Below, in pieces: positions 44,488 through 54,299 of a DNA stretch of 64,000 bases. The position numbers and the translations under genes are program-made. The DNA is from an uncultured Lachnospiraceae bacterium (GTDB lineage: Bacteria; Bacillota; Clostridia; Lachnospirales; Lachnospiraceae): the NCBI GenBank assembly GCA_900316165.1, contig ONBW01000002.1, positions 100,770 to 164,769 of the forward strand, read 5' to 3'. The notes beneath the pieces are model-generated. The model saw only the letters and a program-made list of their open reading frames with translations. It searched no databases and was not told where the DNA came from. Every line of letters starts with the position of its first letter. The stretch's first letter is position 1.

Positions 44488-46272
44488 ATGACAGGAAAAA
44501 ATCTTAAAAGACTGCGCCTTGAAATGGAAAAGGAAGGCGTGGATATCTATGTGATGACACTTGCTGACTATCATATGTCTGAGTATGTGGGCGACTACTT
44601 CAAGGAGATAGAGTATATCTCTGGATTTACCGGTACGAACGCCACTCTTATCGTAACAGCTGATGAGGCTGGACTCTGGACAGACGGCAGATACTTCATC
44701 CAGGCCAGAGAGCAGATGGATGGAAGCGGAGTAAAGCTCTATGAGATCGGAACCGAGGGAGTCCCTACTGTAGAGCAGTTCATAGAGAGCCATCTGATCG
44801 AAGGAAAGGTCCTCGCTTTTGATGGCAGGCTTTTCCCATACAACTGGTACAAAAAAATCGAGAAAATCGTCGATAAGAAGAATGCAGATATAAGGACAGA
44901 CTTGAATCTGCTCGATTCATTTTTTAAAGAGAGAAAGCCTCTGCCTAAGGAGCCGGTATTCATCCTTGAGGAGAAGTACTCAGGCAAGAGTACGAAGGAC
45001 AAGCTCTCAGAAGTAAGAGCACAGATGAAGAAATACGGTGCAGAAGGGTATCTCCTCACGAGTCTCTGCGATATCGCCTGGCTCTTAAACCTCCGTGGAA
45101 ATGATATCCCGTCGGTTCCTGTGTTTATGTCTTATATCTATATCACACAGGAAAGCTGTTTTCTCTATGCTCAGGCTGAGTCCTTTGATGTAAAGACTCT
45201 TGAGTATCTGAATAATGAGGGTGTAAGGCTTTTATCATACGAGGCCATCTACTCCGACCTGCACCACATAGATCAGAAGTCAGTGCTTATAGATCCAGAC
45301 GTTGTAAACTCTGAGCTCGTAAACGAACTGCCAAGTTCTGTGACTCTGATAAAGAAGCCGAATCCTACACTTCTTATGAAGGCTGTTAAGAATCCGACGG
45401 AGATTAAAAATACCGAGGCTGCTCATATAGATGATGGTCTTGCTGTAACGAGATTTATTTACTGGCTTAAGCATACTGTAGGGAAAGAGCCTATCACTGA
45501 GATGAGTGCAGCTGACAAGCTTCTTGAGTTCAGAAAGGCTGCCGATGACTTTATAGAGGTAAGCTTTGATACGATAAGCGCGTACAAGGAAAACGCAGCT
45601 CTTATGCACTATGAGCCGGGACACGACCATGAGGTCGAGCTTAAGCCTGAGGGAATGCTCCTTGTAGATTCAGGTGGGCATTACTATAGAGGCACTACTG
45701 ATATCACAAGGACTATTGTTTTAGGACCGATTTCTGAGAAGGAGAAAAAGGCTTTTACCTATACTCTCCGCAGTCACCTGAGACTTATGAAGGCAAAGTT
45801 CCCTAAGGGAGCCTGTGGTGCGAACCTCGATATCCTTGCCCGCGGACCGATGTGGGACCTTGGTCTCGACTATCGCTGCGGAACAGGTCACGGTGTAGGT
45901 CATATCCTGAATGTCCATGAGGGACCGAATGCCTTCCGCTGGAACGTAAAGAATGCAGAGGCCTGCACTCCACTTTTGCCTGGCATGATCACTTCAGATG
46001 AGCCGGGACTCTACTTCGAGGGTGAATTCGGAATCAGGACTGAGAGTGAGATCCTCGTAGTTGAAGACGAGAAGACAGAGTATGGTCAGTTCTATTCATT
46101 CAAGGACCTGACCTACTGCCCGATAGATCTCGACGCTGTGATCCCTGAGTTACTGACTCAGTATGAGCGCGAGGCATTAAACGCTTACCACGCAGACGTC
46201 TATGAGACGCTTGCCCCGAGGCTTCCGAAGGAGGAGGCAGCCTGGCTTAAAGAGGCCACAAGAGCTATTTGA
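44488..46272 (+). CDS. Xaa-Pro aminopeptidase (M24B family)
   Basis: Cytosolic metallopeptidase removing N-terminal residues before proline. The three-domain, 594-residue form matches eukaryotic-type APP1 found in many Firmicutes: two creatinase-like N-terminal domains, then a pita-bread catalytic domain. Metal ligands are visible as Asp in LLVDSGGHYYRGTTDITRT, His in GTGHGVGHILNVHEGP, and Glu in SDEPGLYFEGEFGIRTESEIL. Starts 12 bases after the beta-CASP stop; the ribosome binding site is GTGAAAGG. Probably cotranscribed with its neighbours. Confidence 0.93.
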   Translation: MTGKNLKRLRLEMEKEGVDIYVMTLADYHMSEYVGDYFKEIEYISGFTGTNATLIVTADEAGLWTDGRYFIQAREQMDGSGVKLYEIGTEGVPTVEQFIESHLIEGKVLAFDGRLFPYNWYKKIEKIVDKKNADIRTDLNLLDSFFKERKPLPKEPVFILEEKYSGKSTKDKLSEVRAQMKKYGAEGYLLTSLCDIAWLLNLRGNDIPSVPVFMSYIYITQESCFLYAQAESFDVKTLEYLNNEGVRLLSYEAIYSDLHHIDQKSVLIDPDVVNSELVNELPSSVTLIKKPNPTLLMKAVKNPTEIKNTEAAHIDDGLAVTRFIYWLKHTVGKEPITEMSAADKLLEFRKAADDFIEVSFDTISAYKENAALMHYEPGHDHEVELKPEGMLLVDSGGHYYRGTTDITRTIVLGPISEKEKKAFTYTLRSHLRLMKAKFPKGACGANLDILARGPMWDLGLDYRCGTGHGVGHILNVHEGPNAFRWNVKNAEACTPLLPGMITSDEPGLYFEGEFGIRTESEILVVEDEKTEYGQFYSFKDLTYCPIDLDAVIPELLTQYEREALNAYHADVYETLAPRLPKEEAAWLKEATRAI

Positions 46273-46284
46273 CATGGAGATTAA

Positions 46285-48651
46285 ATGAGCAGATTAGCAG
46301 CAGATGTAAACAGCATAGCAGAGGCAGCCGCAAACGGGCTGCCTTTTTGCGGTACTGATGAGAAAAAAGAGAAGACAGGGGCATTTTTTCATGTATTATC
46401 CACTGTCGTAACGAAATATGATATAGAGCGGCTTTTTCTTATCGTAAAGCCTGAGGACGGTCTCGTGGCTGACATCGAAAATAAAGCTGAAGAGAAGAAG
46501 CTTTCTGTAACAGAGGCAGACGATACATTTAAGCTTCTTGGTGCTGTCTCAAGGGCTGATTCTGAAAAGAACTACATCCTTACCATGAATAGGGACCTTT
46601 GTCTTTTCGCGTCAGCAGATACAACAGTTCTTCTTATCACCTTTGATGAAAATGGAAGTCATATCGAAGAAGTGAATGAGCCGCTTTCCTCTGATTATCT
46701 GTCTTTAAGTACGACTTTTGGTAAAGCAGTTTCTGAAGCGCTTTTAGAGCAGTACGGCTCAGCTGATCAGATACTGAACGCCCCTTCTTCAGTTGATTTC
46801 TTCGGAGCAGCTGAAGTGCTTTTTGAGCACTCTGATGAGATAAAAGAAAAGCTCGATTATCTGAGAAGCGATATAACTGATGAGGTTGAAAAGAAGGCTT
46901 CTGAGATTCTTGCTGATCCAAATGCAGCTTTAAGTGAAAAGAGCTTTGAATCAGAGCCTGCAGATGATGCAGTTGATACCTCAGGAATCGCTTTCTTTAC
47001 TGAGTTGGATGAGGCAGCGATCTCTGCCTTTACAGACGAGGCTGAAAAGCGGCTTTCCGAGGGCAAGAAGCTGATCTTCTACGATCTGAAGGCTCTTCTG
47101 CATTCGCTCGGCGCGGCATCAGGCTTTGACTTCGAGCTTAGAAGAGATATGACGCACGAGGAGGAGAGCGGCCAGCTGTCCTTTAACGCCGATGACAGGA
47201 AGAAAAGTCCTGCTGCTGAAAAGCTTTATCGGCTTATCATGAAGACAGAGCAGCTCGCATGGAATGAGTCTCTTGATTCAGACCAAAGCTACGGACAGGC
47301 ACTTCACAAATATTTTGAGGATGTAAAAATAGAGGGCTACATCGTAGATCCGCTTTCCGACGCAGAGTGTAAGAACGCCTCAGAGGTGGCAAAGGCCCAC
47401 GTTCATTTTTCAAAGGAATTAGAAGAGAGCGGTCAGGAAAAACTCTATGAGGAGCTCGAGCTGCCGCTGATCTTCGTGCTCTACGATATGGAAAAGACCG
47501 GCATCTATATGGAGGCCGATAGGCTTAAGGAGTACGGGCAGCGCCTTCAGGTGCAGATTGATTCTCTTGAGCAAAAAATATACGCTGAGGCCGGCGAGGA
47601 GTTTAATATCAATTCTCCAAAGCAGCTAGGCGAGATCCTCTTCGGAAAGCTGGGACTTCCGAAGGGTAAGAAGACAAAGACAGGATATTCGACATCTCAG
47701 AAGGTTTTAGATGAGCTCTCTGAGGACTATCCGATAGTGGCTGATGTCCTCGAGTACAGGAGATACGCGAAGCTAAAGAGCACCTACGCTGATGGACTTT
47801 TCACCTGCGTTTCGATGGATGGAAGAGTGCATACGACTTACCAGCAGACTGTTACGGCTACCGGCCGTCTGTCCAGTACTGATCCGAACCTTCAGAATAT
47901 CCCTATAAGGCTTGAGCTTGGAAAACAGATAAGAAAGGTCTTTCTGCCTGCGAAGGATTCACTTTTCTTAGATGCCGATTATTCGCAGATAGAGCTTAGG
48001 GTTTTAGCTCATATGTCAGGGGATGAGAACCTGATTGAGGCCTACAAGGCGGACAGGGATATCCATACTGCCACGGCTGCTGCAGTTTTCCATGTCAGTG
48101 CAGATGCGGTGACACCTCTTATGAGGCGCTCCGCAAAGGCTGTAAACTTCGGAATCGTCTACGGTATCAGCTCGTTTGGCTTAGGGCAGAACCTCTCGAT
48201 TTCGAGGAAAGAGGCCCAGCAATATATTAACGACTATTTCAAGGCTTATCCGGGACTTCATACCTTCTTAGATGGCCTTGTCGATTCCGCGAAGCTCAAT
48301 GGTTACGCCGAGACCATGTATGGCAGGAGGCGTCCGGTTCCTGAGCTTAAGGATTCACAGTATATGAGACGGCAGTTCGGTGAGAGAGTCGCTATGAATG
48401 CGCCGATTCAGGGAAGCGCCGCAGATATCATTAAGATCGCGATGCTTCATGTCTATGAAAGACTTAGAAAAGAGGGAATGAAGTCGAAGCTCCTGCTTCA
48501 GGTTCACGACGAGCTTCTTATCGAGGCTCCGATATCTGAAAAGGAAGAGGCAAAGAAGATTCTTAAGGAAGAGATGGAGAAGGCTGCGGAGCTTAAGGTT
48601 CCGCTTCAGGTTGATCTGGAGGAAGGCAATGACTGGTACTCAGCACACTAA
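46285..48651 (+). CDS. polA: DNA polymerase I with degenerate 5'-nuclease domain
   Basis: Repair and Okazaki-fragment polymerase. The polymerase domain is intact: motif A DADYSQIELR (about residue 563), motif B RRSAKAVNFGIVYG (about 614), motif C VHDELLIE (about 741). At 788 residues it is roughly 100 shorter than usual. The N-terminal 200 residues are clearly derived from the 5'-3' exonuclease (DVNSIAEAAANGLPF, VTEADDTFKLL, MNRDLCLFAS, ALLEQYGSADQIL) but lack the arch region, and several metal-binding aspartates are replaced. The 3'-5' exonuclease-like middle domain also lacks recognisable catalytic acids, as is common in Firmicutes. Start ATG with GGAG upstream. Confidence 0.93.
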   Translation: MSRLAADVNSIAEAAANGLPFCGTDEKKEKTGAFFHVLSTVVTKYDIERLFLIVKPEDGLVADIENKAEEKKLSVTEADDTFKLLGAVSRADSEKNYILTMNRDLCLFASADTTVLLITFDENGSHIEEVNEPLSSDYLSLSTTFGKAVSEALLEQYGSADQILNAPSSVDFFGAAEVLFEHSDEIKEKLDYLRSDITDEVEKKASEILADPNAALSEKSFESEPADDAVDTSGIAFFTELDEAAISAFTDEAEKRLSEGKKLIFYDLKALLHSLGAASGFDFELRRDMTHEEESGQLSFNADDRKKSPAAEKLYRLIMKTEQLAWNESLDSDQSYGQALHKYFEDVKIEGYIVDPLSDAECKNASEVAKAHVHFSKELEESGQEKLYEELELPLIFVLYDMEKTGIYMEADRLKEYGQRLQVQIDSLEQKIYAEAGEEFNINSPKQLGEILFGKLGLPKGKKTKTGYSTSQKVLDELSEDYPIVADVLEYRRYAKLKSTYADGLFTCVSMDGRVHTTYQQTVTATGRLSSTDPNLQNIPIRLELGKQIRKVFLPAKDSLFLDADYSQIELRVLAHMSGDENLIEAYKADRDIHTATAAAVFHVSADAVTPLMRRSAKAVNFGIVYGISSFGLGQNLSISRKEAQQYINDYFKAYPGLHTFLDGLVDSAKLNGYAETMYGRRRPVPELKDSQYMRRQFGERVAMNAPIQGSAADIIKIAMLHVYERLRKEGMKSKLLLQVHDELLIEAPISEKEEAKKILKEEMEKAAELKVPLQVDLEEGNDWYSAH

Positions 48652-50200
48652 ACTGGCGCCAGAGAGAAAGGCAGCCAGAAAAAACGGCGTATTCAGACTG
48701 GTGGTGGCCCTTATCGCCATCATCGCAGAAATAGCACTGATAGTGTCTATTTTTACAAGGCTTAATGGTTATTCGACCTGGATAAACCTGACGACGAGAG
48801 TCTTAGCCGTGCTTCTTGTGCTCTTTATCTATAACGGAAATATAAATGCCGCGTTCAAGACGCCCTGGATCATCTTAATCCTCGCGGTCCCGATTTTCGG
48901 TGTCATTATGTTTCTGATGGTAGGTCTTAATTCGCACACCTTTCAGATGACAAGGCGTTACAAAGAGATTGACGAAAAGCTCTATCCGATGATTGATAAA
49001 AACGACGATTTGATAGAGGCTGTAAAGGACAAGGATTCCGGCGCCGGTGCCATCTGTTCGTACTTAAAGCACCAGGCACATTTCCCGACATATAAGGACA
49101 CCGATATCAGATATTTCGGCGATACCTGCGAGGCGCTCGACTCGATGATTGCTGACCTAAAGAGCGCGCAGCACTTTATTTTTATGGAGTATTTCGCAAT
49201 CGACGACAAGAAGGCATGGCACCGTATCGAGGAGGTCCTTGCCAGAAAAGTAAAAGCCGGCGTCGAGGTCAGGGTCTTCTACGATGACCTCGGAAGCATC
49301 GGGTTTATAAACACTGCTTTTTCAAAGAAACTGAACTCACTTGGAATCAAGTGCAGGGTATTCAACCCGTTTTTTCCAGGCCTTAACCGTTTCCTCAACA
49401 ATCGTGATCATAGAAAAATAACCGTTATCGACGGAAGAATAGGTTACACCGGCGGTTACAATCTCGCCGACGAGTACTTTAATATCGAGCGCCCTTACAG
49501 GGCATGGAAGGACTGTGGAATCAGGCTTTCTGGCAGTGGTGTCGATTCGATGACGATGACCTTCCTCGAGAACTGGAATGCGACAAAGAAGCATTTCGAG
49601 AAGGATAAGGTCTACGACAAGTACATGACGGCTGAGCCTGATACAAATGGCAGGGGCTTTGCAGTGCCGTTTGCTGACTCACCGATGGACAATCTTCAGG
49701 TAGGAGAGGATGTCTACATCAGCATGATAGATAAGGCCGACGACTATGTATGGTTTATGACGCCGTATCTTATTATTACTGATGAGCTTAAGTCTGCGCT
49801 CTGTCTTGCTGCCATGCGGGGAGTCGATGTGAGAATCATCACTCCTGGAATTCCTGACAAGAAGCTCGTTTACTCTATTACGCGTTCATTTTATCATGAT
49901 CTCTGTATGCACGGGGTGAAAATATACGAGTGGGCGCCGGGCTTCATGCACGGAAAGCTCTGCATCTCGGACGATTCGCTCGCTGTCTGCGGAACGATAA
50001 ACTTAGATTACAGAAGTCTCTATCATCACTTTGAAAACGGGGTGTTCTTCGGGTACTGCGAGGCGGTGATCGACGCGAAGCATGATTTCGAAAAAACCCA
50101 GTCGGAGTGCAATGATGTGACTCTTGACTACAAGGTCGGCCGCAAGGGTATAATGAAGCTGTCGCAGATGTTCGCGAGACTTTTCGCAGAACTTCTCTAA
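48629..50200 (+). CDS. cls: Cardiolipin synthase (phospholipase D family)
   Basis: Membrane enzyme condensing phosphatidylglycerol into cardiolipin. Two N-terminal membrane helices (about residues 20-80) precede two PLD catalytic HKD motifs: NRDHRKITVIDGRIGYTGG (about residue 260) and MHGKLCISDDSLAVCGTIN (about 440). The first motif reads HRKxxxxD as in many bacterial Cls. The frame opens six codons earlier at a TTG, but the ATG at 48629 with GGAGGAAGGC before it is preferred; it overlaps the polA end by 23 bases. About 523 residues, normal. Confidence 0.93.
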   Translation: MTGTQHTKLAPERKAARKNGVFRLVVALIAIIAEIALIVSIFTRLNGYSTWINLTTRVLAVLLVLFIYNGNINAAFKTPWIILILAVPIFGVIMFLMVGLNSHTFQMTRRYKEIDEKLYPMIDKNDDLIEAVKDKDSGAGAICSYLKHQAHFPTYKDTDIRYFGDTCEALDSMIADLKSAQHFIFMEYFAIDDKKAWHRIEEVLARKVKAGVEVRVFYDDLGSIGFINTAFSKKLNSLGIKCRVFNPFFPGLNRFLNNRDHRKITVIDGRIGYTGGYNLADEYFNIERPYRAWKDCGIRLSGSGVDSMTMTFLENWNATKKHFEKDKVYDKYMTAEPDTNGRGFAVPFADSPMDNLQVGEDVYISMIDKADDYVWFMTPYLIITDELKSALCLAAMRGVDVRIITPGIPDKKLVYSITRSFYHDLCMHGVKIYEWAPGFMHGKLCISDDSLAVCGTINLDYRSLYHHFENGVFFGYCEAVIDAKHDFEKTQSECNDVTLDYKVGRKGIMKLSQMFARLFAELL

Positions 50201-50224
50201 TAAGTGTCTTTATTTTTTCAGTAG

Positions 50225-50252
50225 TTACAAAATAGAATAATTGTGATATACT
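50225..50252 (+). promoter_or_regulatory. Promoter of the coaE-ftsA fusion gene
   Basis: TTACAA (50225-50230), a 16-base spacer and TATACT (50247-50252). A short GGGCTT/AAGCCC hairpin (about 50268-50290) follows in the leader. Confidence 0.55.
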
Positions 50253-50304
50253 AACTACAATATATTGGGCTTAAACAGAGGATAAAGCCCTACGGAGAAA
50301 TCAA

Positions 50305-53088
50305 ATGCATTTTATAGGAATCACTGGAGGGGTCGGAGCCGGCAAAAGTGAGGTTCTGAATTTCCTGGAGACTAATTATAAAGTTGAGGTTTTACGCTCG
50401 GACGAGCTCGCGAAGCAGCTGATCCTGCCGGGCCACGCCTGCTATGACATAATCAGGGTGGAGTTTCATGACGATGACATCTGGGGCGGCGAGGTTGCTT
50501 CGGCACCTGGAAAGCCGCTTATAGATAAGGGGAAGCTGGCTAAGCTTATTTTTTCAGATGAGGCGAAGAGGAAAGAATACGATGGCATCGTGCATCCGGC
50601 TGTAAGGGAAGAAATCATGCGCCGGGTCGAGGTCGCGAGAAGAAAGAGAGAGGTCGATGTATTTTTCTTAGAGGCTGCTCTTCTTATAGAGGAAGGGTAT
50701 GACAAGGTCTGCGATGAGCTCTGGTACATCTACGCGCCGGTCGGCGTCAGAAGGGCGAGACTTAAGGCATCGAGGGGATACACCGATGAAAAAATAGACC
50801 AGATGCTTGCGTCACAGCTTCCTGATGATGAATTCAGGAACGCCTGTGATGTGGTAATAGATAACACCCGCGGTCTCGAGGAGGGTTTCCCTGATGTAAG
50901 GGCCCAGATGGAGAGGCTGCTCGGAGAAGAAAAACACATGATTGAGGTGACAGAGGATAAGGGCAGTAAGCTGAATCTGCCTGACAATGCTGATGAATTA
51001 GTCTACAGTCTCGATATCGGTACGAGAAATGTCGTCGGTACCGTTGGCTATCAGGTGGATGAGGACCACTTTACTGTTATCGCGATGGAGAGCAGGGAGC
51101 ACAAGAGCCGTGCGATGCTCGACGGACAGATTCACGATATCGGTAAGGTCGCTGATATCATCCGTGAGGTAACTGACGCTTTAAATGAAAAGCTTGGATT
51201 CAAGCTGCATGAGGTCTGCATCGCAGCCGCTGGTCGTGTGCTCCGGACTGTGACCACAAGAGTCGAGATGAATTTCGATGAGGAGACCGTGGTCACCGGT
51301 GAGGATATCAATACCCTTGACCTGATGGGTGTCGACCAGGCGCAGCGTGATATCAATATGGACGGCGGTCCTTACAGATTCTACTGTGTCGGCTACTCGA
51401 CGATGAAGTATTATCTGAACGGTGAGCTGTTTACGAATCTCGAGGGACACAAGGCACAGAAGATCGAGGAGATCATCATCGTGACCTTCCTTCCTGAGGA
51501 CGTTGTTGACGGCCTCTATTCTGCTGTAGAAAGAGCCGGACTTTCTGTCATGAATATGACTCTCGAGCCTATCGCCGCTATCGCCGTTGCCATCCCTAAG
51601 AATTTTAGAATGTTAAATATCGCCCTGATAGATGTCGGCGCCGGTACCTCTGATATCTGTATCACGAGGGACGGAAGTATCTGCGCTTATGGCATGATTC
51701 CGTACGCTGGCGATGAGCTGACTGAGGTAATCGTTCAGGCCTACCTCGTCGATTTCGACACTGCTGAGCAGATAAAAAAGGATTCTACTACAAATGACAA
51801 GGTCACTTACTCTGATATCATGGGCATCGAGCACACCGTTCCTGCCAAAGATGTCTGGAAGCTCACTGACCCTGTCATGGAAAAAATAACCGACGCTGTC
51901 GCTGACAAGATTATCGAATTAAACGGCGACAAGGCTGTTGCTGCCGCTTTCGTAGTTGGTGGCGGCGGTAAGGTTCACGGATTCACGACTCATCTTTCTG
52001 AAAAGCTGGGTATCGCTCACGAGAGAGTCGCTCTCCGTGGAGAAGAAGTCATGAAGAACATCACCTTCCCTGAGGGTGTGAACAAGGATCCGCTTTTCGT
52101 TACGCCTATCGGTATCTGCCTGAACTACTATGAGCAGAAAAATAATTTTATCATGATCCACTTCAATGGTGAGATTATGAAACTCTATGACAACGGTCAT
52201 CTGAAGATTATCGATGCTGCTATGCAGAGCGGTATGGATACTGCCGAGCTCTTCCCGAAGAGAGGCAGAGAAACCCGCTTTACTGTAAATGGCGAGGAGA
52301 GGATGGTCCGCGGTGTCGAGGGTGAGTCCGCAACTGTTATGATGAACGGTCATGTGGCTTCTCTTAATACCGTGCTGATCCCGAATGCGACTGTTACTAT
52401 CACAGGCTCTACTGCAGGTGGTGACGGCATGATAAGGATCGAGAATCTCGATGAATTCGCAAAGGCCTTCGTTTCATTTATCGTAAACGGTACAAAGGTA
52501 AAATGCCCGAAGTTCGTAGAGGTAAACGGCGCTCTTCAGCCGGGCAGCTATGTGATAAAAAACGGCGATGCAATAGAGACCAGAGATTACTATACTGTTG
52601 GTGAGCTGGCAAAGTTCATGGACGTCGATGTAGACGAGAACCACCAGATCCTCGTAAACTCCAATGTCGCTGATTTGAATACTCTGATATATGAGAATTT
52701 CTCAATTGACTGGACTGTTACTGGGGCTGGGAACAGGGAGAAAGAAAGTGCTTCAGATGCTGAGGCAGCTGGTTCGGAAGATATTGTTTCTGATTCAGAA
52801 GAAAAATCAGAGCCTACAAATATGCCAGATAGACCGTCGACTCCGCTTACAAAAGAGGCGGTTGATGACATGGGAATTCCGAAAAATTTGATTTATGTGA
52901 CTTTCAATGGTGATAGTGTAAGCTTAAGTGGCAGGGATGACTATATTTTTGCAGATGTTCTTGCAAAAGTGGACTTCGATGTAAACTCCGCAAATGGCAA
53001 GAGTGTCGTCATTACGAAGAACGGCGTCAAATGCGGCTACGCCGATGCGATTTCTGATGGCGATGAACTGAGGATTGATTTTAAATGA
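50305..53088 (+). CDS. Dephospho-CoA kinase fused to an FtsA-like actin-fold protein
   Basis: One 927-codon frame joins two normally separate proteins. Residues 1-205 are a complete dephospho-CoA kinase (CoaE, last step of CoA synthesis): P-loop GGVGAGKS (8-15), the KGKLAKLIFSDEAKRKEYDGIVHPAV region and the LLIEEGYDKVCDELWYI block. Residues about 230-610 are an FtsA/PilM-type actin fold: YSLDIGTRNV (about 234), LIDVGAGTSDI (about 442), VVGGGGKVHG (about 550). The last ~300 residues contain repeated beta-rich modules starting FTVNG, FIVNG and VTFNG, plus an acidic Ser/Glu linker near residue 820. An internal ATG at 50938 has GGAGAAG eight bases upstream and could start a separate FtsA-like protein. 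It overlaps the next gene (ATGA). Confidence 0.88.
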   Translation: MHFIGITGGVGAGKSEVLNFLETNYKVEVLRSDELAKQLILPGHACYDIIRVEFHDDDIWGGEVASAPGKPLIDKGKLAKLIFSDEAKRKEYDGIVHPAVREEIMRRVEVARRKREVDVFFLEAALLIEEGYDKVCDELWYIYAPVGVRRARLKASRGYTDEKIDQMLASQLPDDEFRNACDVVIDNTRGLEEGFPDVRAQMERLLGEEKHMIEVTEDKGSKLNLPDNADELVYSLDIGTRNVVGTVGYQVDEDHFTVIAMESREHKSRAMLDGQIHDIGKVADIIREVTDALNEKLGFKLHEVCIAAAGRVLRTVTTRVEMNFDEETVVTGEDINTLDLMGVDQAQRDINMDGGPYRFYCVGYSTMKYYLNGELFTNLEGHKAQKIEEIIIVTFLPEDVVDGLYSAVERAGLSVMNMTLEPIAAIAVAIPKNFRMLNIALIDVGAGTSDICITRDGSICAYGMIPYAGDELTEVIVQAYLVDFDTAEQIKKDSTTNDKVTYSDIMGIEHTVPAKDVWKLTDPVMEKITDAVADKIIELNGDKAVAAAFVVGGGGKVHGFTTHLSEKLGIAHERVALRGEEVMKNITFPEGVNKDPLFVTPIGICLNYYEQKNNFIMIHFNGEIMKLYDNGHLKIIDAAMQSGMDTAELFPKRGRETRFTVNGEERMVRGVEGESATVMMNGHVASLNTVLIPNATVTITGSTAGGDGMIRIENLDEFAKAFVSFIVNGTKVKCPKFVEVNGALQPGSYVIKNGDAIETRDYYTVGELAKFMDVDVDENHQILVNSNVADLNTLIYENFSIDWTVTGAGNREKESASDAEAAGSEDIVSDSEEKSEPTNMPDRPSTPLTKEAVDDMGIPKNLIYVTFNGDSVSLSGRDDYIFADVLAKVDFDVNSANGKSVVITKNGVKCGYADAISDGDELRIDFK

Positions 53089-53897
53089 TGGAGATGTTTT
53101 CTATCGCAAGCGGTTCGAGCGGAAACTGCATCTGTGCAGGCAACGACGATACGCATGTGATGATCGATGCCGGTATTTCCGGTAAAAAAATTGAAGCCGG
53201 GATGAATACCTACGACTTGACAACCAGGGACATGGCTGGTATTCTTGTCACTCATGAACATATAGATCATGTCTCGGGCCTCGGCGTCATTATGAGGCGC
53301 TACGGTCTGCCGGTCTACTCGACAGAGGGCACGATTAAGGCTATACTTAAGGACGGCCGTATTGGAAAAGTAGACGAGAGCCTTTTTCATCCGATTAATG
53401 CGGATGAGACCTTTGATATAGGAAGTCTTGCTGTTAAGCCGATTCACATCTCCCACGATGCGGCTGATCCGGTAGCGTACATTATTAAGGATAAGAACCA
53501 CGGCAAGAAGGTCGGTGTGATTACCGATTTAGGCAAATTCGACGACTATATAGTTTCAAATATCATGGACCTTTCGGCTGTACTTCTTGAGGCTAACCAC
53601 GATGTCAATATGCTCGAGGTCGGGCCTTACCCGTACCAGCTGAAACGCCGTATCTTAAGCGATTACGGTCACCTGTCAAATAATCTCTCTGGACAGCTTT
53701 TGGGCAAAATCCTTAATGACCATATGGAGCATGTCTTCTTGGGGCACCTGTCCGCAGAGAATAATTACGGCCGTCTCGCGCTCGATACTGTCAGAGACGA
53801 GGTTACTGACGGGGATAATCCTTACAAGGGAAAGGATTTTAATATTACTGTTGCATCGAGACACGAGGTCTCAGAACGGGTGGTTCTGGGAGCGTAA
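53085..53897 (+). CDS. YycJ/WalJ-like metallo-beta-lactamase fold hydrolase
   Basis: Predicted nuclease or hydrolase of the WalJ group, linked in Bacilli to cell wall stress and DNA replication coordination. It opens with the typical FSIASGSSGNC, then VMIDAGISGKKIE, the zinc motif VTHEHIDHVSG (about residue 57), HISHDAADPVAYII, GVITDLGKFDDYI and LLEANHD, and ends with HVFLGHLSAENN. 270 residues, full length. The start overlaps the end of the coaE-ftsA fusion, so translation is coupled. Confidence 0.9.
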   Translation: MMEMFSIASGSSGNCICAGNDDTHVMIDAGISGKKIEAGMNTYDLTTRDMAGILVTHEHIDHVSGLGVIMRRYGLPVYSTEGTIKAILKDGRIGKVDESLFHPINADETFDIGSLAVKPIHISHDAADPVAYIIKDKNHGKKVGVITDLGKFDDYIVSNIMDLSAVLLEANHDVNMLEVGPYPYQLKRRILSDYGHLSNNLSGQLLGKILNDHMEHVFLGHLSAENNYGRLALDTVRDEVTDGDNPYKGKDFNITVASRHEVSERVVLGA

Positions 53898-53928
53898 GTG
53901 GCTTGAGATTTTATTTTTCTTTTGCATT

Positions 53929-53970
53929 AAGACACCGGGTTAATGAGCTGTTCTGATGCCCGGGTTTTGA
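53929..53970 (+). terminator. Weak terminator after the YycJ-like gene
   Basis: A CCGGG/CCCGG stem with a partly paired loop (ATGAG/CTGAT) is followed by TTTTG. Marginal strength. Confidence 0.35.
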
Positions 53971-54009
53971 GTTGATAATTTTTTGCTGGAATAAGAAAAG
54001 GAGTTTTTC

Positions 54010-54291
54010 ATGGAAAGTAAGAACCGCACCATTATCAGTGTAGTTGGAAAAGATGCTGTCGGCATCATCGCAAAGGTCTGCACCTATCTCTCTGAGCACA
54101 AGGCTAACGTGCTTGACATTTCTCAGACTATCCTCGATGGCTTTTTTACGATGATGATGATCGTAGATACGAATACCGCTGACGAGTCCTTCGGTGACAT
54201 CCAGAAGGGCCTCTCCGAGATCGGCAAGGAAATCGGAGTCGACATCCGCTGCCAGAAGGAAGAAATTTTTGAAATGATGCATAGGATATAA
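54010..54291 (+). CDS. ACT domain protein (UPF0237)
   Basis: A single 93-residue ACT domain (RTIISVVGKDAVGIIAKVCTYLSEHKANVLDISQTIL) of the small UPF0237 family, which probably binds an amino acid and regulates a partner. The family is usually encoded directly next to the PFL (UPF0210) protein, as here in gene order, although a 332-base gap holding a long palindrome separates the two in this genome. AAAAGGAG precedes the ATG. No enzyme motif. Confidence 0.93.
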   Translation: MESKNRTIISVVGKDAVGIIAKVCTYLSEHKANVLDISQTILDGFFTMMMIVDTNTADESFGDIQKGLSEIGKEIGVDIRCQKEEIFEMMHRI

Positions 54292-54299
54292 GCGCCAGC

